DNA of 64,000 nt from Konateibacter massiliensis (GCF_900184995.1 NZ_LT860098.1:377001-441000), one strand, 5' to 3'. Numbered from the stretch's first letter, positions 9,191 to 17,452 are shown. Notes: a model not told the origin generated them from the letters alone. Numbers and translations are program-made.

Positions 9191-10282
9191 CTAGAATCTA
9201 TTTATTGCATCAATCACAAAAGTCTGCTCTTCCTCTGTCATTCCATTGTACATCGGAATGGATAACACGGTATCCGCATAATTTTCTGTAATCGGAAAAT
9301 CACCTTTTTTATATCCAAGATAAGCGTATGCCTCTGATAAATGCGGAGGAACCGGATAATGAATAATTGTACCGATTTCTTTCTCATTAAGATAGTCTAC
9401 CAAAGCATCTCTTTCCTTGCAATTGATAACATACTGGTGATAAATGGAAGTCGCCTTCTCTCTCACCCTCGGAAGCTCAATCTTAGAATTGTTAAGCTCC
9501 TTATCATAGCGTCTTGCAATCGCAATCTTTTCCTCCGTCAATTCATGCATATGGGAAAGACGGACGCGAAGCAAACCTGCCTGTAACTCATCTAATCTCG
9601 AGTTAGTACCCACTAATTCATTATAGTATCGTACCTTGCTGCCATAATTTCTATATATGCGGAAATCTTCCGCTATTTTATCGTCATTTGTGGTAATCGC
9701 ACCCGCTTCACCAAATGCCCCAAGATTCTTGGACGGATAAAAGGAAAAACAACCGATATCTCCAAACGTTCCGGTCATCTGTCCGTCAAACTCAGCACCG
9801 TGTGACTGCGCACAATCTTCCACAAGTCTTAACTTATATTTTTTAGCCAGTGCAACAACCTCGTCCATCTTACAGGATTGTCCATACAAATGAACAACTA
9901 AGATTGCCTTGGTCTTGTCTGTAATCTTTTCTTCTATTTTTGATGCATCAATATTGTAATATTCATCCGGCTCCACAAATATAGGTGTTGCGCCGTTCAT
10001 AGTAATTCCCATCACACTCGCAATATAAGTATTTGCCTGAACAATCACTTCATCGCCTTTTCCTATTCCAAGTATGCGGAAAGCTATCCATAATGCATCT
10101 AACCCGCTCGCCAGACCTACACAATGCTTTGTCCCTATGTATGCTGCAAACTCTTCCTCAAAGCTCTTCACTTCATTCCCCAGAACATACCAACCAGAAC
10201 GAAGCACCTCCAGTGCTTTATCCTCGAATTCTTTCTGATATAAATAAAAGCCTCTGTCAAGGCGATTAGGCATTATTTTCAT
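9191..10282 (-). CDS. DegT/DnrJ/EryC1/StrS PLP aminotransferase (FdtB/QdtB-like)
   Basis: A 363-residue sugar aminotransferase. The PLP-binding Lys is Lys185 in YPSKNLGAFG, the EDCAQSHGA segment is at 155-163, and ASGLDAL at 58-64 binds the cofactor phosphate. With the ketoisomerase gene next to it, the likely reaction is transfer of an amino group to the 3-oxo position of dTDP-3-oxo-6-deoxyhexose, giving dTDP-Fuc3N or dTDP-Qui3N. It is the first gene of a five-gene leftward operon. The ribosome site GAGG precedes the ATG. The 3-amino specificity is inferred from the neighbouring isomerase. Confidence 0.88.
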   Translation of the reverse strand: MKIMPNRLDRGFYLYQKEFEDKALEVLRSGWYVLGNEVKSFEEEFAAYIGTKHCVGLASGLDALWIAFRILGIGKGDEVIVQANTYIASVMGITMNGATPIFVEPDEYYNIDASKIEEKITDKTKAILVVHLYGQSCKMDEVVALAKKYKLRLVEDCAQSHGAEFDGQMTGTFGDIGCFSFYPSKNLGAFGEAGAITTNDDKIAEDFRIYRNYGSKVRYYNELVGTNSRLDELQAGLLRVRLSHMHELTEEKIAIARRYDKELNNSKIELPRVREKATSIYHQYVINCKERDALVDYLNEKEIGTIIHYPVPPHLSEAYAYLGYKKGDFPITENYADTVLSIPMYNGMTEEEQTFVIDAINRF

Positions 10283-10307
10283 CTCGTTAACCTCTTTTCA
10301 ATCTTAT

Positions 10308-10325
10308 GTTACAGTCCAGCCATAA
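10308..10325 (+). repeat. Dispersed GTTACAG-type repeat, copy 1
   Basis: The 18 bases GTTACAGTCCAGCCATAA recur with one change at 26715-26732, where they form one arm of a hairpin. Here the right arm is degraded. The copy lies in the 174-base space between two leftward transcription units. Function unknown. Confidence 0.5.
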
Positions 10326-10456
10326 CCGAACTGACACCTATCACATAATAACCTTACTTATTCTAACATGCCCCATGTAATTCGTCAATGTCTGAAAAAT
10401 CGTAAATTCCTCATTCGCGCTACCTAAATTAAGCTTTTCTTAAGATTTTATTTCTG

Positions 10457-11437
10457 CTATCTTCTTCCAAATAAAAGAAGATTTGTAATCCTCGTCTGTC
10501 TTGCCATATAAATCAGACCGGCACTCGCAGCACTCATCAGAATAAAAGTCAAAACCACAAACAAAAGCCCGCTTGCAGAATACAAATCATACGTCACTCC
10601 CTGCGGATTCAGCCTCGTTGCAAAATGGAAGTGAACAGTATAAACTTCAAGCGTATACATTCCAAGCCATGCAAGCTTAGATTTTATTACGTTTTCCTTA
10701 CTTTTTAGAAAAATATAAAAAATAACATAGGAGCCGAGAAGCCCCTTCACAATCTGCATCACCAAAACAGGCAGCGTGCTGTCTCCAAATATGCAAAGAT
10801 ACACAAAAAGCGCCAGACATAGCAAAAATCCCACAAATTGAAGCTTTTCCTTAATCAATGCCGACAGCTGCTCCCGATATACGCTCACGAAATACCCCGC
10901 AAAAAACGGCGGCATGTACCGTATGGTCAGTTCCGGGCTTAAAAAGCTGTTTCCAAGCAAAAGCTGCAGCACAAATATACCTGACAGCATCCCAAATATA
11001 ATTGTAAAGCTGGCAAAGGCAAATCTTGGGTATTTTTTTTGAATTTTGCCGTTTAAAAGCTGCGCTGTATAAAGAATCACATTTAAGAGAAACAAAGTCA
11101 TCAAAAACCAGAGTCCGCGCTCCGTCTGAAATAGCGTCTTCTTGATTCCGAGTGCCAGATTGTCCCATTGCTTTAGGACAAGCCATGTAAAAAAAGGCAC
11201 AATATAAGTAACTGCCCGTTTTCCCAGTATCGAACGCCACTCGGTCACACTCTCTATCGGTGCTTTAAATCCCATAATATATCCGCTTATCATAATAAAA
11301 ACGGGCATCTGCACTGCCTCAATCATCGGATAAATATATGGATCATTTATTTCATTTAATATTAAGATATGCCCTATCATAACGAGAAGAATGGCAAAGC
11401 CCTTCATCGCATCAAGGGAAGTATTTCTCTCACGCAT
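10457..11437 (-). CDS. Acyltransferase 3 family membrane protein
   Basis: A 326-residue polytopic protein with the AT3 start SLDAMKGFAILLVMIGH (catalytic-type His near residue 23), then VFIMISGYIMGF, and about ten membrane segments. The family O- or N-acylates surface sugars; the closest layouts are capsule and O-antigen acetyltransferases. I chose the ATG at 11437, which has AAAAGGAG about ten bases upstream; a TTG at 11461 in the same frame overlaps that ribosome site. It stands alone between two gaps and is divergent from the phosphotransferase gene at 11613. Substrate unknown. Confidence 0.83.
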   Translation of the reverse strand: MRERNTSLDAMKGFAILLVMIGHILILNEINDPYIYPMIEAVQMPVFIMISGYIMGFKAPIESVTEWRSILGKRAVTYIVPFFTWLVLKQWDNLALGIKKTLFQTERGLWFLMTLFLLNVILYTAQLLNGKIQKKYPRFAFASFTIIFGMLSGIFVLQLLLGNSFLSPELTIRYMPPFFAGYFVSVYREQLSALIKEKLQFVGFLLCLALFVYLCIFGDSTLPVLVMQIVKGLLGSYVIFYIFLKSKENVIKSKLAWLGMYTLEVYTVHFHFATRLNPQGVTYDLYSASGLLFVVLTFILMSAASAGLIYMARQTRITNLLLFGRR

Positions 11438-11556
11438 GAACTCGGAACTCCTTTTTATCAAATTATTACAATTGAACCTATTTTAGCACACTTTCTATTT
11501 TATGAATAGATTATTGCATTATTTTGTGATAAGATAAATTAATTAGAAGTAATTGT

Positions 11557-11589
11557 TTTCATATCATAGGCATTTCCTATGATATGAAA
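11557..11589. repeat. CATAGG-type dispersed palindrome, copy A
   Basis: Arms of 14 bases (TTTCATATCATAGG with CCTATGATATGAAA) flank a 5-base loop. The core TATCATAGG/CCTATGATA recurs at 17152-17195 and 41636-41687. This copy sits 23 bases before the phosphotransferase ATG, so it is probably transcribed in that gene's leader. Confidence 0.7.
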
Positions 11590-11612
11590 TAGCTTAAATT
11601 TAGGAGACTTAT

Positions 11613-12785
11613 ATGAAAAAACTGCTTGTGCAAATCTATTTATTTTTTCATAAAATCATAATCAAGCTGGCATGGCACATTTTTACCCATTGCCGGCTAA
11701 ATCAAAATAAAATTGTGTTCAGTAACTTTAACGGAGGCGGCTATGGCGATAATCCAAAGTTTATCGCACAGGAAATCCTTGATGCAAAGCTTCCTTACGA
11801 GCTGTTCTGGGTATGTGGGGAAAAAAACAGCATTTTTCCGTCAGAAATTAAGTTAGTAAAACCTAACACGCTTGCCTTTGTCTATCATATGGCGACTGCG
11901 GGCTTTTGGATTGACAACACGAGAAAGCTGTACTATTTCAAAAAGCGCCCCGAGCAGTATTATATCCAGACATGGCATGGCGGTCCGGGGCTTAAAAAAG
12001 TAGAGCGCGACTGTGAGGCTGCTTTAAGCGAAGAGTATAAAGCATACGCCAAAATCGATTCGAAGCATATTGATTTGTTCCTCTCCTGTTGCAGATGGTG
12101 CAGTGATTTATATCATTCCTCCTTCTGGTACAGCGGTGCCTTGCTGGAAAAGGGAATTCCGAAAAATGATTTATATTTTAAAAATCCGGAGCCGATTCGA
12201 GAGAAGGTCTTTTCCCATTATAAACTCGACCGCTCCAAAAAGCTTGTCATGTACGCGCCTACCTACCGTGATAACCGAAAAACGGATATGTATAACTTGG
12301 ATTGCGAAGGGGTATTAAAGGCTTTTGAGAAGCGCTTTAGCGGCTCTTTTGCTCTTTTAATACGTCTGCATCCGAACGTGGCAGAGCAGGACGGCATTTT
12401 TACTTATACCGATACGATTTTAAATGCCAGCCGTTATCCGAATATGCAAGAGCTGTTAGTCGCATCAGATATGATTATAACCGATTATTCAGGCTGTGCC
12501 TTTGATTTTCCTCCACTAAAAAAACCGGGCTTTTTATATGCAGAAGACTACGAGGAAATGAAACAGGTTAAGGATTATTATTTTTCTCTGGAAGAACTTC
12601 CTTTTTCCCTAAGCCGGAACAATAAGGAGCTTATTCAGAATATTGAACAGTTTCAGTACAAACAATATGAATCAGACTGTGAGCGTTATGTGAATGAGAT
12701 CCAATATTTTGACGAGGGCAATGCCTCCCGTGCAGTTGTGGAAGTCATTACAGAACGTATAAAAAAACGAAACGGAGGGTTATAG
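11613..12785 (+). CDS. CDP-glycerol glycerophosphotransferase family protein (TagB/TagF-like)
   Basis: A 390-residue protein of the CDP-glycerol:glycerophosphate glycerophosphotransferase family. The catalytic WHGGPGLKK segment lies at residues 121-129 (His122), and the C-terminal IITDYSGCAFDF segment carries the second conserved motif. The N terminus is amphipathic and basic, fitting the peripheral membrane binding known for TagB/TagF. The family moves a phospho-alcohol group from a CDP carrier onto a teichoic acid or glycan. It is the first of four tightly spaced rightward genes, and the others include a nucleotidyltransferase that could make the CDP donor. The group transferred may not be glycerol. 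Confidence 0.85.
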   Translation: MKKLLVQIYLFFHKIIIKLAWHIFTHCRLNQNKIVFSNFNGGGYGDNPKFIAQEILDAKLPYELFWVCGEKNSIFPSEIKLVKPNTLAFVYHMATAGFWIDNTRKLYYFKKRPEQYYIQTWHGGPGLKKVERDCEAALSEEYKAYAKIDSKHIDLFLSCCRWCSDLYHSSFWYSGALLEKGIPKNDLYFKNPEPIREKVFSHYKLDRSKKLVMYAPTYRDNRKTDMYNLDCEGVLKAFEKRFSGSFALLIRLHPNVAEQDGIFTYTDTILNASRYPNMQELLVASDMIITDYSGCAFDFPPLKKPGFLYAEDYEEMKQVKDYYFSLEELPFSLSRNNKELIQNIEQFQYKQYESDCERYVNEIQYFDEGNASRAVVEVITERIKKRNGGL

Positions 12786-12786
12786 A

Positions 12787-13584
12787 ATGTATCAGCTTGC
12801 AAAAGAAAGCGATGTGGCGGAGCTGCTTTCCTATTTTGAGCAGGATTTAAAAAACTGCCTGTACAGCTACATTGACTTAAAAAAATACGGAGTGGAACAC
12901 AAGGATTTACAAATTTATTTTCAAAGGGAAAAAGACGGACTCACTTCTGTTGCGACAAAATATTACAACGGCTTGCAGCTTTATTGCTTGGAGCAGGATT
13001 TCCCGGTGGAAGAGACAGTCTCTCTCATTCAGGAACTGGCTCCCTCGATTATCTCCTCGACACCTGACGTAATCCGACTGCTTTCACCGCATTTTTGCCC
13101 GGGATACGAGTTGGAGAAAGGCTTTGTCACCTCGATATCCAAGATCCTTTACACCGACTTATCCTTTCATGTAAAACCTGCAGACTTCGAGGATTTGGAG
13201 GAAATTGCAAATCTCATCTGCATGGATGAGGGCTTGGGCGGACATTACACCGTGGCTGACTTGACAATGCAGCTTTCCAGCCGTATGAAAGAGAACTTCG
13301 GACGCAACTATATTATCCGTCAGGAAGGAAATATTGTGTGCCATGCTGCTACCTATGCCGAGGTCGACAATCTGGCAGTTATAAGCGGTGTTATCACCCA
13401 TCCGGTACATCGTGGAAAAGGCTTTGCGCTCACCCTTGTATCCAAGCTGTGTGAAGACCTGCTTTCGGAAGGCAAACAGCCTCATCTGTTCTATTACACA
13501 GAGAGCGCCGGATATTTATATAACAAAATTGGCTTTCGCTCCCCAAGTGGCTGGGCGAAACTGGTAAAACACGAGACAGTATAA
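12787..13584 (+). CDS. GNAT-family N-acetyltransferase with N-terminal extension
   Basis: A 265-residue protein. The C-terminal half (about residues 125-260) carries a GNAT fold with the acetyl-CoA loop VHRGKGFAL near residues 203-211 and a FYYTESAGYLYNKIGF ending. The first 120 residues resemble the N-terminal half of two-lobed GNAT proteins. It starts one base after the stop of the phosphotransferase, with CGGAGGG as ribosome site. The operon suggests it acetylates the amino group of a phospho-amino-alcohol intermediate or of the finished decoration. That role is inferred. Confidence 0.75.
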   Translation: MYQLAKESDVAELLSYFEQDLKNCLYSYIDLKKYGVEHKDLQIYFQREKDGLTSVATKYYNGLQLYCLEQDFPVEETVSLIQELAPSIISSTPDVIRLLSPHFCPGYELEKGFVTSISKILYTDLSFHVKPADFEDLEEIANLICMDEGLGGHYTVADLTMQLSSRMKENFGRNYIIRQEGNIVCHAATYAEVDNLAVISGVITHPVHRGKGFALTLVSKLCEDLLSEGKQPHLFYYTESAGYLYNKIGFRSPSGWAKLVKHETV

Positions 13585-13606
13585 TTTTTTGAAAAGAGGT
13601 AGAATT

Positions 13607-14659
13607 ATGTATTATGTAAACCCAAATATAAAGGATGTGGTCCGGATTTTTCCGCCCCAAAACCGTTACGGCTATCTAAGATTGGATATGAACGAGAATC
13701 CGGAAGGACTTCCGCAGGATTTTGTAAACGAGGTATTGAAAGAATTCACACCGGAATTCTTGGCAACTTACCCGGAGCCTGATATATTTATTCAAAAATA
13801 TGCTGACTTCATAAACGTAAAGCCGGAAAATATCTGTATTACAAACGGTTCAGACGCAGCGATTCGCTATGCTTTTGAAGTTTTTGCCGCACCCGGAAGC
13901 AGTGTAGTCACCGTGACACCAAGCTTCGAAATGTACGGTGTTAATTGCAATATACTTGGACTTGTCCACAAGCCTGTGTCCTATGACGCTGACTTTACAA
14001 TCTCAGTCGATGCCATTGTAGAGGCGATTGACGAGACAACAGATATTGTTGCACTGCTTAATCCAAACAATCCGATCGGACCAAACTTCAACTTCGATGA
14101 GGCGAAACGTGTCATTGAGCGTGCAAAAGAGGTGGGTGCCGTTGTTATTTTTGACGAGGCTTACCATTATTTTTGCAAAAACACCTTTTTGGAACTCATT
14201 CATGAGTATGATAATGTACTGGTTTTCCGCACCTTCTCCAAACTCTTTTCACTTGCGGGCTGCCGCCTCGGTATGGTAATCAGCAATGAGACGATAACGC
14301 ACTATCTGCGCAAGGCGCGTCCTTCCTTTGAGGTAAATGCACTGGCGTTAAAGCTTGCTGAAAGAATTCTGGACCACCCTGAGGTGTTTGAAGAGCTGCA
14401 GCAGATTTCTGCTTCCGGAAGAGACTACCTACTTCGTGCCTTAGAGGACAACGGCTATGAATATTACCCGCAGAGCGGCAATTTTATCTTTTTTAAGCCG
14501 CACACGGATGTGACTCTTCTCACCGAGAGATTGGCAGAGCGGAAAATCTTAGTAAAAACCTACGGGAATGATTTATTAAAAAATTACATTCGTATCAACA
14601 CAGGCTCCCCTAAGGTAATGGAGCAGTTTATGAATACTTTGGTTGAACTTGATCATTAA
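13607..14659 (+). CDS. HisC-like fold-type I PLP enzyme (aminotransferase or phosphoserine-type decarboxylase)
   Basis: A 350-residue protein with all fold-type I markers: NPNNPIG at residues 152-158, Asp183 in IFDEAYH for the pyridine nitrogen, the Schiff-base Lys212 in TFSKLFSLAG, and a C-terminal Arg in YIRINTG. Such HisC/CobD-like enzymes are often named histidinol-phosphate aminotransferase. Related enzymes in bacterial capsule loci act on dihydroxyacetone phosphate (giving serinol phosphate) or phosphoserine (giving ethanolamine phosphate). No other his gene is in the window, and the flanking GNAT, cytidylyltransferase-like and phosphotransferase genes favour such a capsule role. I chose the ATG at 13607 with AGAGGT upstream; a TTG at 13589 overlaps that site. 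Confidence 0.8.
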   Translation: MYYVNPNIKDVVRIFPPQNRYGYLRLDMNENPEGLPQDFVNEVLKEFTPEFLATYPEPDIFIQKYADFINVKPENICITNGSDAAIRYAFEVFAAPGSSVVTVTPSFEMYGVNCNILGLVHKPVSYDADFTISVDAIVEAIDETTDIVALLNPNNPIGPNFNFDEAKRVIERAKEVGAVVIFDEAYHYFCKNTFLELIHEYDNVLVFRTFSKLFSLAGCRLGMVISNETITHYLRKARPSFEVNALALKLAERILDHPEVFEELQQISASGRDYLLRALEDNGYEYYPQSGNFIFFKPHTDVTLLTERLAERKILVKTYGNDLLKNYIRINTGSPKVMEQFMNTLVELDH

Positions 14660-14671
14660 AGGAGGTACTTA

Positions 14672-15382
14672 ATGAAAGCATTTTTATTAGCGGCAGGTGT
14701 CGGAAGCCGTATCAGCCGTGAGGTGTCAAAGCCTAAAAGCCTTTTGGATATCGGCGACGGAACACCTCTTATCCGCCACACGGTGGCTTTGCTGCAAAAA
14801 TATGGCATCGAGGTTTCCATTATTGTCGGCTACAACAAAAAGCTTTTTTTCGAAGCATTGGAAGGAATGAACGTCACCTTTTTTGACAATCCTTTTTACC
14901 GCGTCTCAAACAGCATTGCCTCCCTTTGGTTTGCAAAGGACGCCTTGATTGCAGGCGATGATTACTTATTTGCCAATGCCGATGTGTTTTTCGAGGAGGA
15001 CATCTTAGAAAAACTGCTCCATGCAAAAGAGGATATTACCATGCTTGCCGACTACCGTAAAATCGAGGAGGGCGATTATTTCTTCCACTGCGAAAACGGT
15101 CTGGTCACCAAGTACGGCAAGGAGCTTCCTGTATCCGAGCGCACCTGTGAATATGTGGGTATCGCCAAGGTCGGAAAAAATTATATTGAGCATTTCAAGT
15201 CCGTTATGATGGAGATGGTAGACAGCGAGGATTACAATACCTGGTGGGAAACCGTTCTCTACTCCCACTGTGAGGAATTTCCGATTCACACGCTGGATGT
15301 GGCACCTCATTTTTGGTCTGAGATTGATTATATTGAAGACTATGAGAGAATTGTTGAATATGTTAAGAAATTACATGAATAG
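14672..15382 (+). CDS. Nucleotidyltransferase, LicC-like (probable CTP:phospho-alcohol cytidylyltransferase)
   Basis: A 236-residue single-domain NTP transferase. The Rossmann-like start AFLLAAGVGSR with SKPKSLLDI (residues 3-27) binds the nucleotide, and FANADVFFEED near 91-101 holds the metal-binding acid. A second metal site is likely in EIDYIEDYERI near 217. Length and pattern match LicC-like phosphocholine cytidylyltransferases better than hexose-1-phosphate thymidylyltransferases, which are longer. It follows the PLP gene by 12 bases with a full AGGAGG. The natural role is to activate the phosphorylated product of that enzyme as a CDP derivative for the TagB/TagF-like transferase. CTP use is inferred. 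Confidence 0.82.
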   Translation: MKAFLLAAGVGSRISREVSKPKSLLDIGDGTPLIRHTVALLQKYGIEVSIIVGYNKKLFFEALEGMNVTFFDNPFYRVSNSIASLWFAKDALIAGDDYLFANADVFFEEDILEKLLHAKEDITMLADYRKIEEGDYFFHCENGLVTKYGKELPVSERTCEYVGIAKVGKNYIEHFKSVMMEMVDSEDYNTWWETVLYSHCEEFPIHTLDVAPHFWSEIDYIEDYERIVEYVKKLHE

Positions 15383-15401
15383 TAGTGAAAGCTAGGATAT
15401 A

Positions 15402-15450
15402 AAGAGCTGCCAAGCTCCTCATGCATGAGGGACTTGACAGCTCTTTTGTT
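15402..15450 (+). terminator. Terminator of the phosphotransferase operon
   Basis: A long near-perfect hairpin (AAGAGCTG...CAGCTCTT, over 40 bases with inner CCTCAT/ATGAGG) is followed by TTTTGTTTTA. It separates the rightward operon from the converging cvfB gene. Confidence 0.85.
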
Positions 15451-15457
15451 TTACTTC

Positions 15458-16291
15458 TTATATTTTACTAATACTGTTTTCCGTTATCTCAATTTTTCCT
15501 TCTTTTAACAGACGTCCTACTGCCCGTTTAAAGGCATTTTTACTCAAACCAAACTCTTTCTTGATAATCTCCGGAGACACTTTATCATTAAATGGCAACG
15601 CTCCGCCGCGTTTCTCAATCGCTTCCATAATCAGCTTGGAATCATCGTCCATCTGTAGATATGCCTTTTCCCTGACACTCAAGTCCAGCCTGCCATCCTC
15701 TTTTACATTGATGACTCTCGCCTGTACTGTATCACCGATTTTCAGACTTCCATATGCTTCTTTCTTGCTGATAAGAGCGGAATATTTATTGTCAACCGCC
15801 ACAAACATTCCAAACTCATCGCTCTCCTCATAAATCGTTCCCGTCACCCGGTCCTCTTTCTGATAAGGAGATTCTAGCTCTAGATATTCATACACGTTCA
15901 TAGTAGCGCACAGACGCTGGCTCTTATCAATATAGAGAGCCACCAGGCAATGATCTCCCGGTTTCACACGGCTTGTCTGCTCCTTGAAAGGCAAGAACAA
16001 ATCCTTTTCCAGACCCCAGTCCAAAAATGCTCCGATTTTTCCAACCTCCAGCACCTCAAGAACCGCTACCTGTCCAAACTCAAGCTTTGGCTCCCTCACC
16101 GTCGCAATAAATCTGTCATTGGAATCTTTATAAATAAATACCTCTATTACATCGTGCAGCTTTGTTCTCGCAGGCACTTGTTTTTTCGGCAGAAGGATTC
16201 TGTCCTCCGCTTCCTGTGTCTCAGCCAGATAAACGCCGAACTCCACTTCCTTTACTACCATTAATTCCTGTCTTTTTCCTAATTTAAACAT
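15458..16291 (-). CDS. cvfB: CvfB family S1-domain RNA-binding protein
   Basis: A 277-residue protein of the CvfB/YitL type. It has tandem S1-like OB folds over residues 1-205 (for example FGVYLAE near 18, GAFLDWGLEKDLFLPF near 88-103 and FGMFVAVDNKYSALI near 161) and a C-terminal winged helix ending in GLSKNAFKRAVGRLLKEGKI. CvfB binds RNA and affects virulence and surface gene expression in staphylococci; in clostridia its role is less known. No good Shine-Dalgarno lies just before the ATG, and a 10-bp palindrome at 16300-16327 sits in the leader. The start fits the family N terminus. Confidence 0.88.
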   Translation of the reverse strand: MFKLGKRQELMVVKEVEFGVYLAETQEAEDRILLPKKQVPARTKLHDVIEVFIYKDSNDRFIATVREPKLEFGQVAVLEVLEVGKIGAFLDWGLEKDLFLPFKEQTSRVKPGDHCLVALYIDKSQRLCATMNVYEYLELESPYQKEDRVTGTIYEESDEFGMFVAVDNKYSALISKKEAYGSLKIGDTVQARVINVKEDGRLDLSVREKAYLQMDDDSKLIMEAIEKRGGALPFNDKVSPEIIKKEFGLSKNAFKRAVGRLLKEGKIEITENSISKI

Positions 16292-16299
16292 TTCTATTT

Positions 16300-16327
16300 G
16301 TATGATAATGATAGGGAATTATCATAC
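16300..16327. repeat. Palindrome in the cvfB leader
   Basis: Arms GTATGATAAT and ATTATCATAC with an 8-base loop lie 9 bases before the cvfB ATG. The transcript would fold just where a ribosome site is expected, and none is visible. It may shape translation or be a mini-repeat. Confidence 0.55.
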
Positions 16328-16375
16328 GCTCCTTTCTCCTTTATAAGAAGTGTTTTTACTTCTGATCATACTTTC

Positions 16376-17083
16376 CTACGATATAACAAACTCGACGACT
16401 GCATATGTGTTATCATTCTCGTCGCACAGCTCTATAATATATTTTCCGTCCGCAATTGATTGTTTCGGCACAATAATGTCCTGATAGACCGCCGCTTTCT
16501 TATATTCTGCCCGCATCTGCTTTACAAATGCACCCTGCGGAAGATATTCCTCCGCCAACTCAATATACTGCCCATTGTTCACATGATGATTGGTGTCCAG
16601 ATTGCTTCTTCTCACCCGAAAGCTCTCTAAACGTTCTGATTCCTCCGGAAGCTTTATCTTTCTTGGTAGATAAACCATGTCCAAAGGCGGCTCCAAGTCA
16701 TAGCCTTTACTGTCTTCCTCCGTTATCTTAGTCGGATGTCCCGTTTGAAGGTCCACCAACGCCCAAAGCGTATTTGCCGAAGCTGCAATCTCCCCCTTCT
16801 CATCATATATCACAAAGTTCCTCGCGCCATACAGCCCCTTAAAGTCATGCGCCCACGTTCCGACCTTAATCTCCTCGCCAAGCTCTAACTGCCTTTTTAT
16901 GTCAACCTGCCAAGATGTCAAAAGCCAGCCTTTTCCTCTTTCAATCAGCGTTGAAATTCCCTGACCGATATGCTCCGACTGAAACGTACTGCAATCTTGA
17001 AAATAATTTACAATTGAACTGACGGTTGTTCTTCCGTCCATATCTATTTCACTGTATCTCACCTTTGTCTGAAAGCTGAACAT
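16376..17083 (-). CDS. Acyl-ACP thioesterase (FatA/FatB-type hotdog protein)
   Basis: A 235-residue double-hotdog protein. The N-terminal hotdog starts FSFQTKVRYSEIDMDGR, and the second carries the catalytic-type segment NLDTNHHVNNGQYIELA (Asn, His), as in plant and bacterial acyl-ACP thioesterases. It frees fatty acids from acyl carrier protein, setting chain length. I chose the ATG at 17083, preceded by GAGGAAAT; the longer frame from 17134 adds 17 residues without support. cvfB follows 84 bases downstream on the same strand. Confidence 0.88.
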   Translation of the reverse strand: MFSFQTKVRYSEIDMDGRTTVSSIVNYFQDCSTFQSEHIGQGISTLIERGKGWLLTSWQVDIKRQLELGEEIKVGTWAHDFKGLYGARNFVIYDEKGEIAASANTLWALVDLQTGHPTKITEEDSKGYDLEPPLDMVYLPRKIKLPEESERLESFRVRRSNLDTNHHVNNGQYIELAEEYLPQGAFVKQMRAEYKKAAVYQDIIVPKQSIADGKYIIELCDENDNTYAVVEFVIS

Positions 17084-17151
17084 TGATATTTCCTCACTTC
17101 TTTTGTCTCTCTGTTGTTTAAAAGCCAATGCCACAAGAAAGTGTGCATTTC

Positions 17152-17195
17152 TTTTACATCATAGGAAATTCGCAGACATTTCCTATGATGTAAAA
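17152..17195. repeat. CATAGG-type dispersed palindrome, copy B
   Basis: A perfect 18-bp inverted repeat (TTTTACATCATAGGAAAT and its complement) flanks the 8-base loop TCGCAGAC. It shares the TCATAGGAAAT core with 41636-41687. It lies between tRNA-Gln with its terminator and the thioesterase gene. Confidence 0.75.
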
Positions 17196-17220
17196 AATCC
17201 CTGTAAGAACTCTTACAGGG
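17193..17220 (-). terminator. Terminator of tRNA-Gln
   Basis: On the minus strand CCCTGTAAGA and TCTTACAGGG form a stem followed by ATTTTTTA, five bases after the tRNA 3' end. The U-run is the inner edge of the neighbouring palindromic repeat. Confidence 0.88.
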
Positions 17221-17225
17221 TCTAG

Positions 17226-17297
17226 CTGGGCTACAAGGATTCGAACCTTGAGATGCTGGAGTCAGAGTCCAGTGCCTTACCGTTTGGCGATAGCCCA
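17226..17297 (-). tRNA. tRNA-Gln (anticodon CUG)
   Basis: On the minus strand a 72-base cloverleaf can be drawn: acceptor arm TGGGCTA/TAGCCCA with G as discriminator, D-arm around CCAAACGGTAAGG, anticodon stem CTGGA/TCCAG with loop CTCTGAC (anticodon CTG), and T-arm AAGGTTCGAATCCTT. CCA is not encoded. The UGGGCUA acceptor start is typical of bacterial tRNA-Gln. The gene stands alone with its own terminator. Confidence 0.95.
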
Positions 17298-17421
17298 ATA
17301 TTCAAATATGTCTCTTGTTATTTCGTCAACAAAATGTATTATATACGATATAGAATATTATTTCAAGTATTTTTTTCATTTTTTTCAAATTTTAAAAAAA
17401 TTACGCTATAATATATTTATC

Positions 17422-17443
17422 AGCCATCCCCAAAGGGATGGCC
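17422..17443. repeat. GCCATCCC hairpin beside the Rpn gene
   Basis: GCCATCCC and GGGATGGC pair around CAAA, 10 bases after the Rpn stop codon. A similar CCATCC/GGATGG hairpin in the same orientation lies on the other side of the gene at 18702-18727. Either a weak terminator or a border of a small element. Confidence 0.55.
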
Positions 17444-17452
17444 GCGCTTCTG

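Noticed and set aside
13607-14659. Reading the PLP enzyme as the histidine-biosynthesis HisC
   Set aside because: Motifs alone allow it, but no his genes are near and all neighbours belong to surface-polymer decoration; left as HisC-like without symbol.
17059-17298. 79-codon frame on the minus strand covering tRNA-Gln
   Set aside because: It runs through the tRNA, its terminator and the palindromic repeat, so it cannot be a protein gene.
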